A DNA stretch of 64,000 nucleotides from Diphasiastrum complanatum. Taxonomy: Eukaryota > Streptophyta > Lycopodiopsida > Lycopodiales > Lycopodiaceae. The stretch covers positions 39,651,192 to 39,715,191 of the forward strand of contig CM055099.1 of the NCBI GenBank assembly GCA_029204225.1, in the 5' to 3' direction. Shown here piece after piece: positions 43,131 through 56,200 of the stretch (position 1 is its first letter; every line of letters begins with the position of its first letter). The notes beneath the pieces were generated by a model. It worked only from the letters and a program-made list of their open reading frames with translations. It searched no databases and had not been told where the DNA came from. Position numbers and translations under genes: made by a program.

Positions 43131-45890
43131 ACATCAAGTGGGTGGAACGGGTTCTATCACGGAATTTGCATTATGTAGGCATTTCAATTTGACTCCAGGA
43201 ACTGTTCGATTGCAAAAGTGTTTCTATGATGAAAAGGAAGAAATGTTGATGGAGGTTCCAATTTGCAAATCAGTAGATGAAAACTTTTACAAATTGGATG
43301 GTTATGTGGAAAGTCTATATCGAGTTTTTGGGAAAAAGTTCTTCCAGCAAGGAGATTTCCAACAGCCACATAGACTTGTTGGTATGACCAAAGAGCACAT
43401 CACCAGATCGACAAGTGTGAGTACGGATTGTAATGCATTTGAGCTGAAGGAAAACTGGTAAATGTGGTAAGTTGAAAAAGGCATATGTCATATAGGGAAC
43501 TTGTAAGTGTGGCCAAGTTGTTTGCACAATTGCCATCAAAGAGCAAGTTGAAAGAGGCATATGTCATTTGTAAACAAATTATGCAAGTAGATGAACTTCC
43601 ATCATCATATGATGGAGATATATTTTTTGAATTGCCTGCATTGCAACTTGGACAAAATGAAATGACTGAGATGGAGCAACAATATGATGGCAACGTATGG
43701 AATGAATACAGTACTTCAAATGTCGCTAACTTTCATGTTGTTGTGAGAATTAGTCGATGTGCAAGGTACATGAAATGCATGAATAGTTCATGTCCTTACT
43801 ATCTAAAAAATGGGGTTGCAAATGAAGTTCAATGGAGAGGTAGACTTCACAAACCCATCACTAGTGGGGCAGTGACTGATGTTTACGGTACATTGGTGTG
43901 TATGCATTGTAGATTACAACCATTGTGTTTGAATTCATGTCCTGCAATTATATATTGTAGCATTCCTAGAAAACAAGATGCTATATATACTAGAAGGTTT
44001 TTGCATTCAAGAATTCACAGGCATCCAGTTGAGCAAGGGGTGGTGAGGAAAGCAATGTATGAAGTAATGAAAAGAGTGAAAGAGAAAGTCCAGCAAGAAC
44101 CAAACTTTGGACAAAGACTAATTCAAATGAGGGTAGCCAGAGACATCATTAAAGATACCTTGCTAAATGAAGAGGTTCAAAAGGGTGTGCTTATGAATGA
44201 TGAGAATTTTGATGCAGTTGTATCAGCGCTCGAACCATTGACCGAAAAAGGAGGTAATCATTTGTTTGGTTGTAACTATTTGAAATTAAATGTGACAATT
44301 ATAGAGAGCATGCTATTGGTTTTTTTGTTCTCTGCAAATAGATAAGAAATTCAAAATTACAATGGCAATTTTTTTCCTCACAAGCACTCTCACTTTTCAA
44401 GATTAATAGATGGATCAGAGAGGCTAGAGCATTAGATGGTCCACAAGGGGATACACTTGATAGTGTATTGTATTTAAGAAATAGATGTTCATACAGGTTT
44501 TCCACAGAATTGTTTTTCCTGGCTAGTTGCAAGATGCTAATTTGGACAGGGTTCACATTTTCAAGATGTCAACTGTGGGTGCATGTTTAGGGGTCAATAA
44601 GATGCAACTAGCTGGAGAGCTTAATCAATTTTGGGTGTGTTTTGATCTTGTAAAGAGAATCAGAGGATGGACGCTTATGGCTGCGCATGTGTACAATCCT
44701 ATTGAGTAGAAATTACAAACAATTGCCATATGTGATTTTAAAGTTGAGGATACTAATGTGCAAGTCGAGTTTTGGAGAATGTTGAATGAGGTCATGGAAA
44801 AAGAAGGGACTTCCACCTGCTGAATTCGCGAGTTTCATGGCTAATGAACCTCAAGCAAATTGGCGTGTTGTTCGTATTGTCTTCAATGGGGGACCAGATA
44901 ATATTATGCATGGTAAAGAACGATCTTGTTTGTTTTGTTGGGAGCAAAGCATGGTTATTCATATCAAAAATTGCATTTTGTCTTCTTCCTAAGAAGAACA
45001 TAAGCTTTTATGTAGAAGATGGAGATCAGCTACAACCAAGGAGTTGATAGAGAAAGAGAGAGAACATTTGATTGCTTGGTGGCATGTCGGGCATGCAATC
45101 GTAAATGATATTCCAACTTTGCAAACTTGGAAGAGATGGTGGTGTCATCGCCTGGCTCATTGGGGAGATTGGATGATGCCAGTAATTGTTCTTTAAAGAT
45201 TGGTTCATTGTGCTGCCTAATTGCAAATATGTGACTTGGCATTAATTTTTTTGGAACTTGCTGAAATTATTCTTGTTGTTTGACAGGTGCTTGATGGAAA
45301 TGATATCATTGAAACACCATGAAAAAATCTTGCAAAGTCCAAACATGGAAGTTGGCTTGTAGGAAAGGGCTACAAGGAACAGATTGGATTATCGAAATGT
45401 TGGACTTGAGCAATTCTATTCTTCAAACAGTCAAGTACATTGCCTATCTCAAAGGCCATCATATAGGAACGGGGCCAACATTGGAACAACTAAGATCCAG
45501 GAGCTTGTCTTATTCTATGAGTAAATCAACATCCAAGAAGTTAGTTAACTTGATAGGTGCCGTTATGAAAGAAATTGATTTGGACATGATGATTGTGGCA
45601 CATTTTCTGGTGATCAAAGAACAATGAGAAGAAAGTTACCACCTTCAAGAAGAGCTTTGCTAGGAAATAGTGATAGTCATAGGCCCAAATATGAATAACG
45701 TAAATATACCACATAAAAGAGGTAGGAATATTATATGGTCGAAGATAGGACTTTGTCAACTGTTCGGGAGGAGGTGCATGACCCAACATGGGCTATCAGA
45801 TGGACCATGCCAAGTAGTAGAGTTAGGTATTATGTCTACATCGATGCAAAAAGAGGAAGTGCCATGAGCTTATCAATTGTTCTCTTTCTA
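43131..45890 (+). pseudogene. Zinc-finger DDE transposase relic (Mutator-like or related)
   Basis: A decayed gene read in four or more frames. 43485-44345 encodes a Cys/His-rich module (CARYMKCMNSSCPYY, VCMHCRLQPLCLNSCP, HSRIHRHPV) followed by a helical region. 44527-44709, then 44710-44990, carries the catalytic-core text GWTLMAAHVYNP, TIAICDFKVEDTNVQVEFW, EFASFMANEPQANWRVVRIV and KERSCLFCWEQS. 45060-45200 gives IAWWHVGHAIVNDIP and HRLAHWGDWMMP. The C-terminus near 45780-45870 reads WAIRWTMPSSRVRYYVYID. The core layout (AxHVY, xICDxxxED, then a Trp-rich helical domain) resembles Mutator-like transposases, and I associate close relatives with mosses and ferns. The name is from memory of the family, not a search. 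No terminal repeats were found. Confidence 0.6.
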
Positions 45891-46149
45891 AAAATAGTCC
45901 TGGACAAGTGACACCATGTTTTAGAGGTAGAAGAGAGTATGCTCTTGTAATTTCACAAAAAACGTTCTAGTTTTATAACTCTGAAGTGACACACTCATGG
46001 AGCCCCTTGAGGAGTATCCAAGAGGTTCCTGGACATGCTCCAGGTATTTGGTGCTAGGGAATGGATCAACAGATCGGTCCAACAATCAGATCAGGACGAT
46101 CCTACTACTGCACGGAGGCAGTGTTCAACTAATTTCCCTGGATGCGTGC

Positions 46150-46570
46150 ACTACTATAGTAGTAGGCAAACACAAGATTAAAGTAGAACTTTGATTGTGT
46201 GGTTGTTTGCGGAAGTAGAAGAATGTAGAGTAGACAATCATAAAAAGCAGTAAGAATGTCAGACAGGAAGACGTAGGAGCTTAAACATGCAATACTAACA
46301 AGAACTCTGAACACAATAAAGACAATGGTTGATTCAGATTTGTCAAGAATCAGATATGCAACATCAAGCATTCACCATAAGACGCACTATCAATCTATCA
46401 CACTAACATACTGAATGTAAAATGTACATATAAACCCTGAACCCTAATAGAGATGGAGACCTAGGAGTAGACTACTAGACTAGCCAACAACTAGTTACAG
46501 CTAGTAATAAAGTACATCGTAAACTATACCTAAGAAGTGTAACAATGAAGTTTATCATTGATTTCTAACA
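46150..46570 (-). mobile_element. Probable 3' LTR of the minus-strand copia element
   Basis: The minus strand reads CATTGAGGGAGAG (a polypurine tract) then TGTTAGAAATCAATG, an LTR start, at 46570. A TATA-like GGTTTATATG lies near 46430. The far end is uncertain, around 46150-46200. Confidence 0.55.
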
Positions 46571-49500
46571 CTCTCCCTCAATGATAGGATTACATTCTTC
46601 TATTCCTAGTAGAGTACGAAACTTTTCAAATTTACATCTACCTAATGACTTAGTAAAAATATCTGCCACTTGATCTTCAGATTTACAAAAAACAAGATCA
46701 ATGGCTCCATCAAGAATTTTCTCTCGAATAAAATGATAATGTATTTCGATGTGCTTGGTTCGAGCATGTAAAACTGGATATTTGGCAAGGTGAATGCAGC
46801 TTTTATTGTCGCAAGATATAGGAGTTGCATCCACCTGTGGTTGACCTAAATCCACAAGCAATCTTCGTAACCATACCGCTTCTTGTGCAGCATTGCTGAG
46901 TGCTCGATATTTAGTTTCCGCCGAGGATAAGGCTACTGTAGGTTGCTTTTTGCTGCTCCATGAAATTGCAGTTGTACCATAACTGAATGTATGACCACTG
47001 GTGGACCTTATGTCATCAATATCACCTGCCCAATGAGCATATGTATATCTTATCAATATTGGCACTTCAGACTGATCATACTTCAAACCAAAATTCAATG
47101 TCCCTCGAATGTATCTGAGAATACATTTAGTAGACTTCCAGTGTGTTTGACTATGATCTTGCATAAGTTGACTAACAACACCAACAACATAAGAAATATC
47201 AGGTCGTATGTGTGTCAAATAAATCAAACTACCCACCAGCTGTCTATACAAATAAGCATCCACTTTCTCAGATTCATCATATGCAGTAAGCTTTGTGTTG
47301 ACATCCATAGGTATACTCAAAGGCTTACAATCCTGCATATTGAACTTATAAAGCAAATCTCGTGCATATTTGCTTTGTGTAAGAAAGACCACATTTTCCT
47401 TTTGTCGTACTTCAATGCCAAGACAATAGTGCATCAATCCTAGATCGCTCATGTCAAAAGCATTGGAGAGATCTGATTTGATTTCATCAATTAAGCTCTC
47501 ATTACTTCCTGTAATAATCAAATCATCCACGTACAACACAATGAACACTATATTTGAATCTTGCTAGAATGTAAAGATTAGGATCAGCATCACTCTTTAC
47601 CATTCCCCTTCGCTTAAAGTGTTCATCAATGCAAGAGTACCACGCCCGTGGTGCTTGCTTCAATCCATAAATAGCTTTGTTGAGCTTACAAACAAGGTGC
47701 TCTCTCCCTAGTTCAATAAATCTTTGAGGTTGTACTAAGTACACCTCTTCATCCAGCACTCCATCATAAAAGCAGATTTAACATCTATTTGCTGGATTTT
47801 CCAACCATAGAAAGTAGAAATAGCAATGACAGAACGTATAGTTACCATCTTAGCTATGGGTGCGAAGGTTTCATCAGAATCAATACCTTCCTGCTGCTCA
47901 AATCCTCTTGCAACCAACCGTGCTTTGAATTTGTTGAGTTGCCCATTAGCTCCATATTTTATCTTGTATATCCATTTGCAAGTGATAGGCGTCTTACTAT
48001 CAGGAAGCTCAACCAAGTTCCAAGTCCTATTTTGTGATATAGCTTCCATTTCTATTTCCATAGCTTCACGCCACTCCTCGTGCTCCTTTGCTTTATCAAA
48101 ATTTTTTAGTTCTTGAGCCTTGAGCACAAAACCTATTAGGGCTAGATTCATCTCTAATCTTGCAGGAGGGTTTCAATTTCTACTTGATCTTCTAAGCTCT
48201 CCCTGCTCACTAGATTCGGGAGTATCTCCCTTCTTTGCACCATCTGTGACTGATAAGTACCATTTAGGTACTCTCTTGGGAATTTCAGCATCAGGCTTGC
48301 CTTTGTCCAATGGATTTTCTATATCAAAATCCACTTCCTTCTTGACCTGTACTTTTGCTCCCTCATCAAAAGGTTCAGTGATTACTTCAGATTGTTCACC
48401 TTGGCCCATCTCGTCAAACGTAACATCTCTAGAAATTACAAGCTTCTGTGCATTTGTGTCATACATCTTGTATGCCTTGGCCTTCTCATCATATCCAAGA
48501 AAAATACACTTGATAGCTTTTGCATCCAATTTTCTTCGTTTCTCATCAGGAATATGAGCATAAGCATCACAACCAAATACTCTCAAATGAGAATTATTAG
48601 GTTTCTTTCTAATAACAGCTTCATGAGGTGTCTTACCTTCCACGGATTTTGTAGGACACCGATTCAAGATGTGCATAGTTGTGCTGCAAGCTTTCGCCCA
48701 AAAGGTGTTTGGCAGACCCTTGCTTTTGAGCATCGCCTGGCCATCTCAACAATAGATCTGTTCTTTCGTTCTGCAACTCCATTTTGTTGTGGTGAATAAG
48801 GTGTTGTAGTCTTCCTCTTGATCCCTTGATCTTTGCAGAAATCAAAAATTCTATCAAAAAATACTCACCATCTCCATCAAATCTCAAAGTTTTGATGCAA
48901 CATCCTGTTTGCTTTTCAACTAATACCGTGAATTCCTTGAACTAGCAAAAGCATCTGATTTCTTGCTTGTGAAATAAATCCAAATGCATATGCTATAATC
49001 ATCAATGAAGGTGATAAAATAATAGTAGCCACTAAGAGATCTAGTTTGCATAGGTCCACATAGATCATTGTGGACAAGATCTAGGATGCCACTCGCTCTC
49101 CTTGCTCCACTTTTGGGAAACCTCTCTCTGTGCTGTAAACTTTGAGCACTAATATGACCGAATCGTTGATGCCAAAGATCACTTCGACTATCAACCATGC
49201 TTACCATAGCTTGAGCAAAAGATCTCGCATTGAATTTGTAGAGTCGATTCTCGTTGACTCTAGCTCCTATAGCAATCACTTTGTAGTGATTCTTGATGTC
49301 TTTGACAAGACATTTGTCTTTGTCAAACTCAACTTTGAGTTGTTGATCAGCCATCGTCCCAACAGATAGTAGATTGTTAGCTAAGTCAGGTACATATTGC
49401 ACATTGCTTATGTGCTTTATCTTCCCGCTGGCTAACTTCACTGGATCACTCCAACTCCTTTAAAAGATAGCAATTTGCCATCGGCTTGTCCAACTTCATC

Positions 49501-49955
49501 ACCATTGTGAGTTTCCTTAAGTTCTGAAAACCACTCTTTCCTTGAAGTCATGTGCTTGGATGCACCACTATCAATGTACCAGGTATCCTTGGTTTCATCA
49601 CTTGTCATTAATGCTGTAATGAACAATTTTGACCTCTCACCTGTATCATCTTCATATTGATTCTCATCATATTGATGTTGATCAGTATAATTTTTCACTT
49701 GCTCTTTTTCTTTTCTTTGTTCCATCTCCTTCTGTTTCTTGAAGCATTCATGCTCCCAGTGGCCAGGTTTGTTGCAATACCTACAATTTCCAGGTTTTTT
49801 TTTCCTGGCCCTAGCCACATCCTTGACCTCGGCCTTGATTCCAATTGCCTCGATTTGGGCCATCATTGGATTGTTCTTGAAATTGTTGGAATGATCCACG
49901 ATTTGAGTTTCCACCTCTTGATTGGTGTCTTCCACGGTCGTGAACTCGTCTGAAA
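46565..49955 (-). pseudogene. Ty1/copia pol with partial gag
   Basis: From 5' to 3' on the minus strand: gag end with the zinc knuckle CRYCNKPGHWEHECFKK and protease WYIDSGASKHMTS (49935-49438), pre-integrase (DLWHQRFGHISAQSL) and the integrase start (DLVHNDLCGPM, FIDDYS) at 49441-48920, the rest of integrase with breaks (48887-48173; KCIFLGYDEKAKAY), reverse transcriptase (48151-47523; QQIDVKSAF, YGLKQAPRAWYS), then YVDDLIITGS and RNase H (47548-46565; SSAETKYRALS, DNKSCIHLAKYPVLHAR, DQVADIFTKSL). At least four frame breaks. The gag N-terminus, leader and 5' LTR are missing. Similarity stops at about 49955, next to the GGATGCAA repeats of the neighbouring gypsy. Confidence 0.9.
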
Positions 49956-49989
49956 ATTGTCAAAAGTAAGAATTAACGGGGTGGCTAAC

Positions 49990-50200
49990 GTATTTATACT
50001 CAAAATTTTAGGTCAGACGTCGGATGCAAATTTCATCGGATGCAAAGTAATTCGTTGGATGCAAATGAAATGGGAGTTGGTGGATGCAAATCGTCGGATG
50101 CATCTTGTCAAATGCAAGCTGGCGGATGCAATCTCGTTGGATGCATCTTGTCAGATGCAAATTAGAACTTATTGTCGGATGGACTGTGGGATGGAAAAAA
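49990..50200. repeat. GGATGCAA repeats, 3' side of the Tat-like gypsy
   Basis: About ten irregularly spaced copies of (T/G)CGGATGCAA and near variants, downstream of the integrase end of the minus-strand element. The same motif fills its 5' leader at 55490-55930. Confidence 0.75.
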
Positions 50201-50389
50201 TATTTTTGATTTTTTAAATAAGTGTAAAATCAATGGGTTTACAGAAACTGTGAAAAAAGTAAAAATATACATAGAAGGAAAAAAACAGAAAAGTATAAGG
50301 TAAAATACATAGAAAGATATCGCTACACAAGACTTATCAAAAAATTTTCCTCGTAGTACCTCCATAGTCGGCTACCATTGACTAATGTG

Positions 50390-53300
50390 TCAAGGGATAT
50401 GCCTTAGGATTTCTAATTGGACTACACCATTGGTGAAAATTTTCTTGACAACATAGGGGCCTTGTCTACGAAATTTCAATTTCTCAGAATCATACCTTGG
50501 AAGATGTATAAAGTAAAACTTTATCACTATCATGATATCCTTAGTCCTAACATGACGATCATGCCAAGCCTTTTGCCATCGTTTATGAACTAACTCTACA
50601 TGATAAGAGATAAGACGTGTTTCGCACCGTTTTGTCACTGTAAAGAATCGATTCTGAACTTGGTGTTGATAAGTTATTGTCACACAAGTCAGTGGCATAT
50701 GCTAAAGTGACGCGTAGAGAAGGAATTAAAAACTCTATTAGCATAACAGCCTCTTGGCCATATGCCAGCTCAAATGGTGTTTTCCAATCCGTGGCTTGCC
50801 TTGGCATTGTTCGATATGCCCAGATAGCAGAAAATAATTTTGTTTCCCAATCTAATCGACTTGTTTCTACTATCTTGGTCAAGACTTTACAAATTATTTT
50901 ATTCGTAGATTCAGCTAATCCATTACATCATAGTACGAGATACTCTTTCGATGTAACAAAGTAATGAGTCCATAAATTGTTGATTACTTCATCAAAGAAG
51001 TGAGAATCTCAATCACTAACAAGCTCTATTGGATAGTCAAATCTAGTGATAATGTTTTCATAGAGGAAGCGTGCTACGGATTTTGCATCTGCTTTGCGCG
51101 TTGCTCTAGCCTCTATCCATTTGGTGGCAATCAAGATATATCGTGATTGTGTGCCACGTGCTGCTGGACTAATAGGTCCAACAAAATCGATACCCCACTT
51201 ATGAAATACTTTGCTTTCAAGTATTGGAGTAAGGAAATCGTGGTTGGCTTTCTTAGTATTCTTTGCGTGTTGACAAACGTCGCAAACTTCTATATAAGCG
51301 TAAGTGTCTTTGAAAAGGGTTGGCCACCAAAATCCTGCTAGAAGAATTGCTCTAGCAGTAGCATCGGAGGAGAAATGTCTGCTCCCAATACCTTCATGTG
51401 TCAAGGCAATGATCTGTCAGACTTCAGATTCATGGGCACAATGTCGTGTAATACCATCAACACCTGACTTATATAATTGTCCCGCAATAAGATGATATGA
51501 TAAAGATAGATATCTAATGATATCACTGCCAATAATAGAGTCGCATCTATAAAAAATAGACAGGCATCTGGTAACTCATCACTTATTGGCTCATCATATG
51601 CTTTAGCATTAGCTAATCATGAAAGATGATCAGCCAAAAAATGTTGTGATCCCTTTCAAATAACAACTCGAAAGTTGAATTCTAAAAAAATCAACATCCA
51701 TCATGCGATTTCAGTTTTTCAAGGTTTATTCAATAGGTAAAGAAGAGCATGATGGTCGGTATAGAAAACAAAAAGCTGGCCTAGCAAATAATGTTGAAAT
51801 TGTTGAACAACATAGACCATTGCTAGTGCTTCTCGGTTTGTTGTAGAATAGTTAACCTTAGCTGGAACAAGCTGACGACTTAGGAATCGGATTGGGAAAT
51901 CCTTTTCGAGTTCTCCAGGTTGCGTTAAAACAGCACCAATAGCATACTTACTAGTGTCTGTATGGACATGGAACTCCTTATTATAATTGGGCATGCAAAA
52001 AATGGATGTAGTGACTAAAGCCTGTTTGAGGTCTTCGAAGGCTTTAATCTTGTCTTCTGTCCACCTTGGATCAGTAAAGATTTGATATACTAACTGTGCT
52101 TTATAAGCATAGTGTATTATAAAAATTCGATAATAACTTGTGTGGCCCAGAAAGACGTAAATTTCTTTCACTGTTCTTGGTAGGGACATTTCTAGAATCA
52201 GTTTGATCTTTTCGGGATCAGTGGCTATACCATTTTGAGAAATGATATGGTCCAGCACCACATCATGGGTAACTCAAATTTGGCACTTTTCGGGATTTAA
52301 TAAAATTTCAAACCTTCGACAACGTATGAGCACTTGTTCAAGGGCATCAAGGTGCTTATATTGAGAGGAATGCACACCAAGATCATAGAGATAAATCTCT
52401 AGATTTTTGTGTAATAGATTCTTCAAAGCTTGTTTGCATCACCCTTTGAAAAGTGGAGGGGGTTGCATAGACCGAATGGCATAACTTGATACGTGAAGGT
52501 GCCAAACTCTATAACAAACGCCGTTTTATATCAATCTTCAAGAGCAATTTGGACTAAGAAATAGCCACTAAAACCATCTAGGAAGCTAAAAGCTTCTCCT
52601 CCTGTCATATCTTTAAGGATTTGCATTATGAGAGATAAGGAAAAATTATCTTTCTCTATTTAATCATTAAGTTTTTTCAAATCCACATAGATACAAAGTT
52701 TACCATTTTTCTTAGGTACCACCACAATTGGCGATACCCAACTGGCATGCTCGATTTCATAAATGAAACCAGCATCGAAAAGTTTTTAAATATCTTCTGG
52801 GACCTTTTTGCGATTGGTGCGATAAGGTTTTGCTCTGATTGGTATGGCACTATCCTGCAATGGGATTGTATGGACAACAACGTCAGGAGGAACCCCCTTC
52901 ATTTCTTTATAACTCCACGCAAACACATCTTTATATTTGCGCAATAACTTTTCCAAATCCCATAATTGGGTTGGATTCAGGTGGGCTCCTACGTGCACGA
53001 TACGATCTATATCTTCATTATCATCCTTCAAATTGAGAGATATAGTCTTTGCCGGTCCCTCAAAAGAAGTTGATGGTGGTTGAGGTTCTCGTTTTGGCTT
53101 TACCATACTGATGACAACGTCACCAGTCATGTAATCCTTAAAGTGTTGGGGAACATCATGAAGTGGATCATCAACTAGCTCATGTGGGATCTTAGGAATG
53201 TCCTCTATAGGTGGGCTTGTAGATGATGAAGCGTAACTAGGATTGTTTTGGTTTTATATTAAAGGTTTAATTGGTTGTTTTAGTTTTTCACGCATTTGTA

Positions 53301-55371
53301 ATTGCTTATCAGTCCATTGTACATCAACCCTTGACTTGTTTTTTTTAGCATGCGGGATATTTGTGGATTTGTAGTTGTAGGCATGCATGGATTTTTTTGT
53401 GGTTATTCTCATACTAAGTCTTCATCAATGGTGTTCAAGACTTAATCATTGTGTACAACCCATTGATAGACTTTTAATTTTGGTCGGTATACATGGGTGT
53501 TCACTGGTTGTGGATGTTGCACTCAAGACAAGGGGGGCGGGAGTTTAATCTCCTTCGGTATACGACGCTTACCTCTATTCCTTGTGGTGGTTGCCCCTGT
53601 GTAGGTAAGTAGGCAGATGGCAGAGTAGAAATTCTAGCTTCAGCTCTATCAAACTCATCTCGGAACTCATGGTATTGCCTTCGGGCTTCTACAGGGTCAG
53701 GTTAAGACTGTAACATCATGGAAGTGTTAGCAGAAGGGTGAGGTTGTGCGGGGTCCTTAGACTGATCTAAGGCCTTATGTTGTGCGCTTGTGACTGCATG
53801 TAATGGCTCTTTAGATACCCTATGTGTTGGAACTGTCTTCTTGGTTTGGTTAGGGCAATCTTTATAGCAATGCCTTCTAATACAATCAGCACACTCAGCT
53901 ACAAAGTCATAACGAAGTCTACATTCACTTTGGAAGTGAGTGGGTTCTCCGCATACAAAACATCACTTCTGAAGTGCTAAAGGAAAAATGGCATAACCAT
54001 TTTAGTCAACTTGAATAGGTTGTTCCTCCGGATAATATTGCTCATTAGAATAGGAGGTAGAGGCCTCATCTATGTATGAGTTAGGATAATTGTCATCATA
54101 AGTAGACTCATAGGCTGGGGTGTCATAGGAGGTATTCTGCACTACATTGGCCTGTACATGGGGTCGGTTCTGTTGGTTTGGCCTGTTGGGTGGAGCATAT
54201 TCTCTTGGACCTGGAAGTGCCAAGCGTTGTTGTTGTGCGGGTGGTTGTTGTCTAGGCAACTTTTGGACTTGGATTGGATTCATATAACGAGGTTTATACG
54301 ACTTGTGGTTGTCCTCATAGTGCATATGGTTGTCCTCGTGGTGCATATGGTTGTGGGCAAGAGTATTGCATGTTGCTAGTTCGAGCACTTCGAGCGTCTC
54401 AAAAGTCACGTCCAGGACTAGCCAACTGATAAAATATTGATCATATGGTTTATAGTTGGCCTTCCAAGACACATCCAGAAAGAGCTTAAACCTAGGAAAG
54501 AGTATTTTACTCTTAAATCTGCTATGTCCGATGCCATTCATGAAGAAGATGAAGGTCTTGATGATGAGGACAAGAAAGAAAAAAGAACTCACCATGTTTA
54601 CCCTGATAAATATTTCAGTGAGCCTCGAGATTCAGACCAAGTTTGGAAATCTCAGTTTGAGTTGATGAATCGACAACAGATGGAGAAACTCAACAAAGAG
54701 TTTCAGCAAGCCTTAAAGTCTATTTAGAGTCAGTTGCCTGGGAAATTGCCCTCTGGTAACGTTATCCATAGGCGAGAAGATACTTGGTGCCCACAATGTC
54801 ATGGACCACATGCAAGTAATGAGTGTCCATCACACCGACCTTACAAAATGTAGCACTGTATACTTGTGATACGACCACTCACACCACATGTACACATTCA
54901 TCTTTTTTTATTTTTATAATACTAAGGCATACAAATGGGCTTTCTATGAGTCTAAAAGATTGGAAGCGTTTCATGAAAGACTCTTTTAGCTCTGACCAAA
55001 CTTGTCTATCATGACAATGGAGGTTAAAAAACCACTCTCGTGCTTTATCTACCATGGTCATTGAAAAAAGTTGGACTTTTGCATTGTCAGTATATTCTCC
55101 ATACACACTGCATGCATTCTCAAAGACTTGTAAAAATCAATGAGTGTCCACATTACCATCGAACTTTGCCAAATTCCAATTGGGGTGTTCGTTTGTCAGA
55201 TCTTGCGGCATGGTGAGCATGGTGAACTGTGTGATTTTCAGGATTAGGTGTCCATCTGGATGGTCCAAGATTTTGGTTTACCTGAGATCTAAGATGATAA
55301 GGCTTGTTTTCATCATTTGGATGATTAGTTGGTGTAAACTCATCCATAACTCCTTCTGGTAAATTGGCCAT
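50390..55371 (-). pseudogene. Tat-like Ty3/gypsy gag-pol
   Basis: Gag begins near 55371 (MANLPEGVMDEFTPTN) and includes KAREWFFNLHCHD and SELKESFMKRF at 55106-54879. After an opposite-strand insertion it resumes at about 54425 with a Gln/Pro/Asn-rich region and paired zinc knuckles (CFVCGEPTHFQSEC, CADCIRRHCYKDC, about 53970-53860). Then come a linker and RT start (KYKDVFAWSYKEMKG, 53130-52786), the RT end and RNase H (YYRIFIIHYA, HTDTSKYAIGAVLTQ; 52261-51719) and integrase (VCDVCQHAKNT, WGIDFVGPISPA, SVARFLYENIITRFDYP; 51404-51009), ending LKFRRQGPYVVKK at 50390. The TTGGCGCC primer site and integrase style fit non-chromovirus Tat-like elements. Numerous stops and frame breaks. The 3' LTR is missing. 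Confidence 0.85.
54430..54855 (+). pseudogene. Opposite-strand gypsy gag fragment inside the Tat-like gag
   Basis: The plus-strand frame reads FIVGLPRHIQKELKPRKEY, DAIHEEDEGLDDEDKKEKR and, after one stop, CPQCHGPHASNECPSH, the end of a gag with a zinc knuckle. It interrupts the minus-strand gag between its two halves. Its own zinc knuckle differs from the host element's, so it comes from another gypsy family or an inverted relative. Confidence 0.65.
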
Positions 55372-55489
55372 TAGAACTGATGCGACTCTCTTTTTGTTGT
55401 TTGATTATTTTTGCTATTTTTTGAAATATGTGAAAAACAATATTTTAAATTTTCGATAGGAATTCCATGAAAAAGGTCTGTCGGATCAG

Positions 55490-55930
55490 AGCAGAGCTCG
55501 TTGGATGCAAAACTAATGACAGTGTCGGATGAAAAAGTGTAAGGACAGTGTCGGATGCAATTGTGTCAGACAAAATGTCGTTAGATGCAATTGTCGGACA
55601 AAATATGTTGGATGGAAATTAGTGCAAAAGCACTATCGAATACAACAATATCGGCTACAATCTTCGGATGCAATAGCAGCGGATGGAAATTGTGAAATGC
55701 AGCCTTGGCGGATGCAACGTTGGATGCAATCTAGCGGATGCAATCTGGAGGATGCAACCCTGGCGGATGCAACCCTGGTGGATGCAATCTGGCCGATGCA
55801 ACTCTGGTGGATGCAACTCTGGCAGATGCAACGTCATTTTTTTTTTTAAATTGTTGGTGCATGTCGGATGCAATCATCACGGACACAATTTTTTAGCTTG
55901 TTGGGGGGTGCACATCGGATGGGATTTAAG
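55490..55930. repeat. GGATGCAA repeats, 5' leader of the Tat-like gypsy
   Basis: Scattered TCGGATGCAA motifs that condense at 55728-55832 into a regular 15-bp array of GGATGCAAYYCTGGN. The array leaves open frames on both strands (55529-55849 plus, 55873-55655 minus), but these are by-products of the repeat. Confidence 0.8.
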
Positions 55931-56184
55931 TGGCAGGTGCAAGTGGCGGTTCAACCAACAAGTCCTCCTCCTCTAAAAAAATGCAAGAGAGGTGGAGGGC
56001 GGTGGGGCGGTGGATTTCTGGAATCGTGCGTGGTTGCATGTGGATCAAGTGATGTTTTCAGATGCAATGTGTGCTGATAGAAAATCAATGAATGCAAAAA
56101 ATGTGTGCATGCAAACAGAAACTCCGAGAATTGAAAGATAACTAGTTGAAACAAATTCTTAATCAAGATGGAAGAAGATTATTA

Positions 56185-56200
56185 GGAGCAGTGGCGCCAA
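56185..56200 (-). other. Primer-binding site of the Tat-like gypsy
   Basis: The minus strand reads TTGGCGCCACTGCTCC directly after an LTR end GCAAACA. A TGGCGCC start is usual for Tat/Athila-type elements. Confidence 0.65.

Noticed and set aside
55529-55873. Open frames on both strands over the 15-bp GGATGCAA array
   Set aside because: A 15-bp period without stops keeps frames open automatically; composition is a simple repeat of Trp-Arg-Met-Gln-Pro type.
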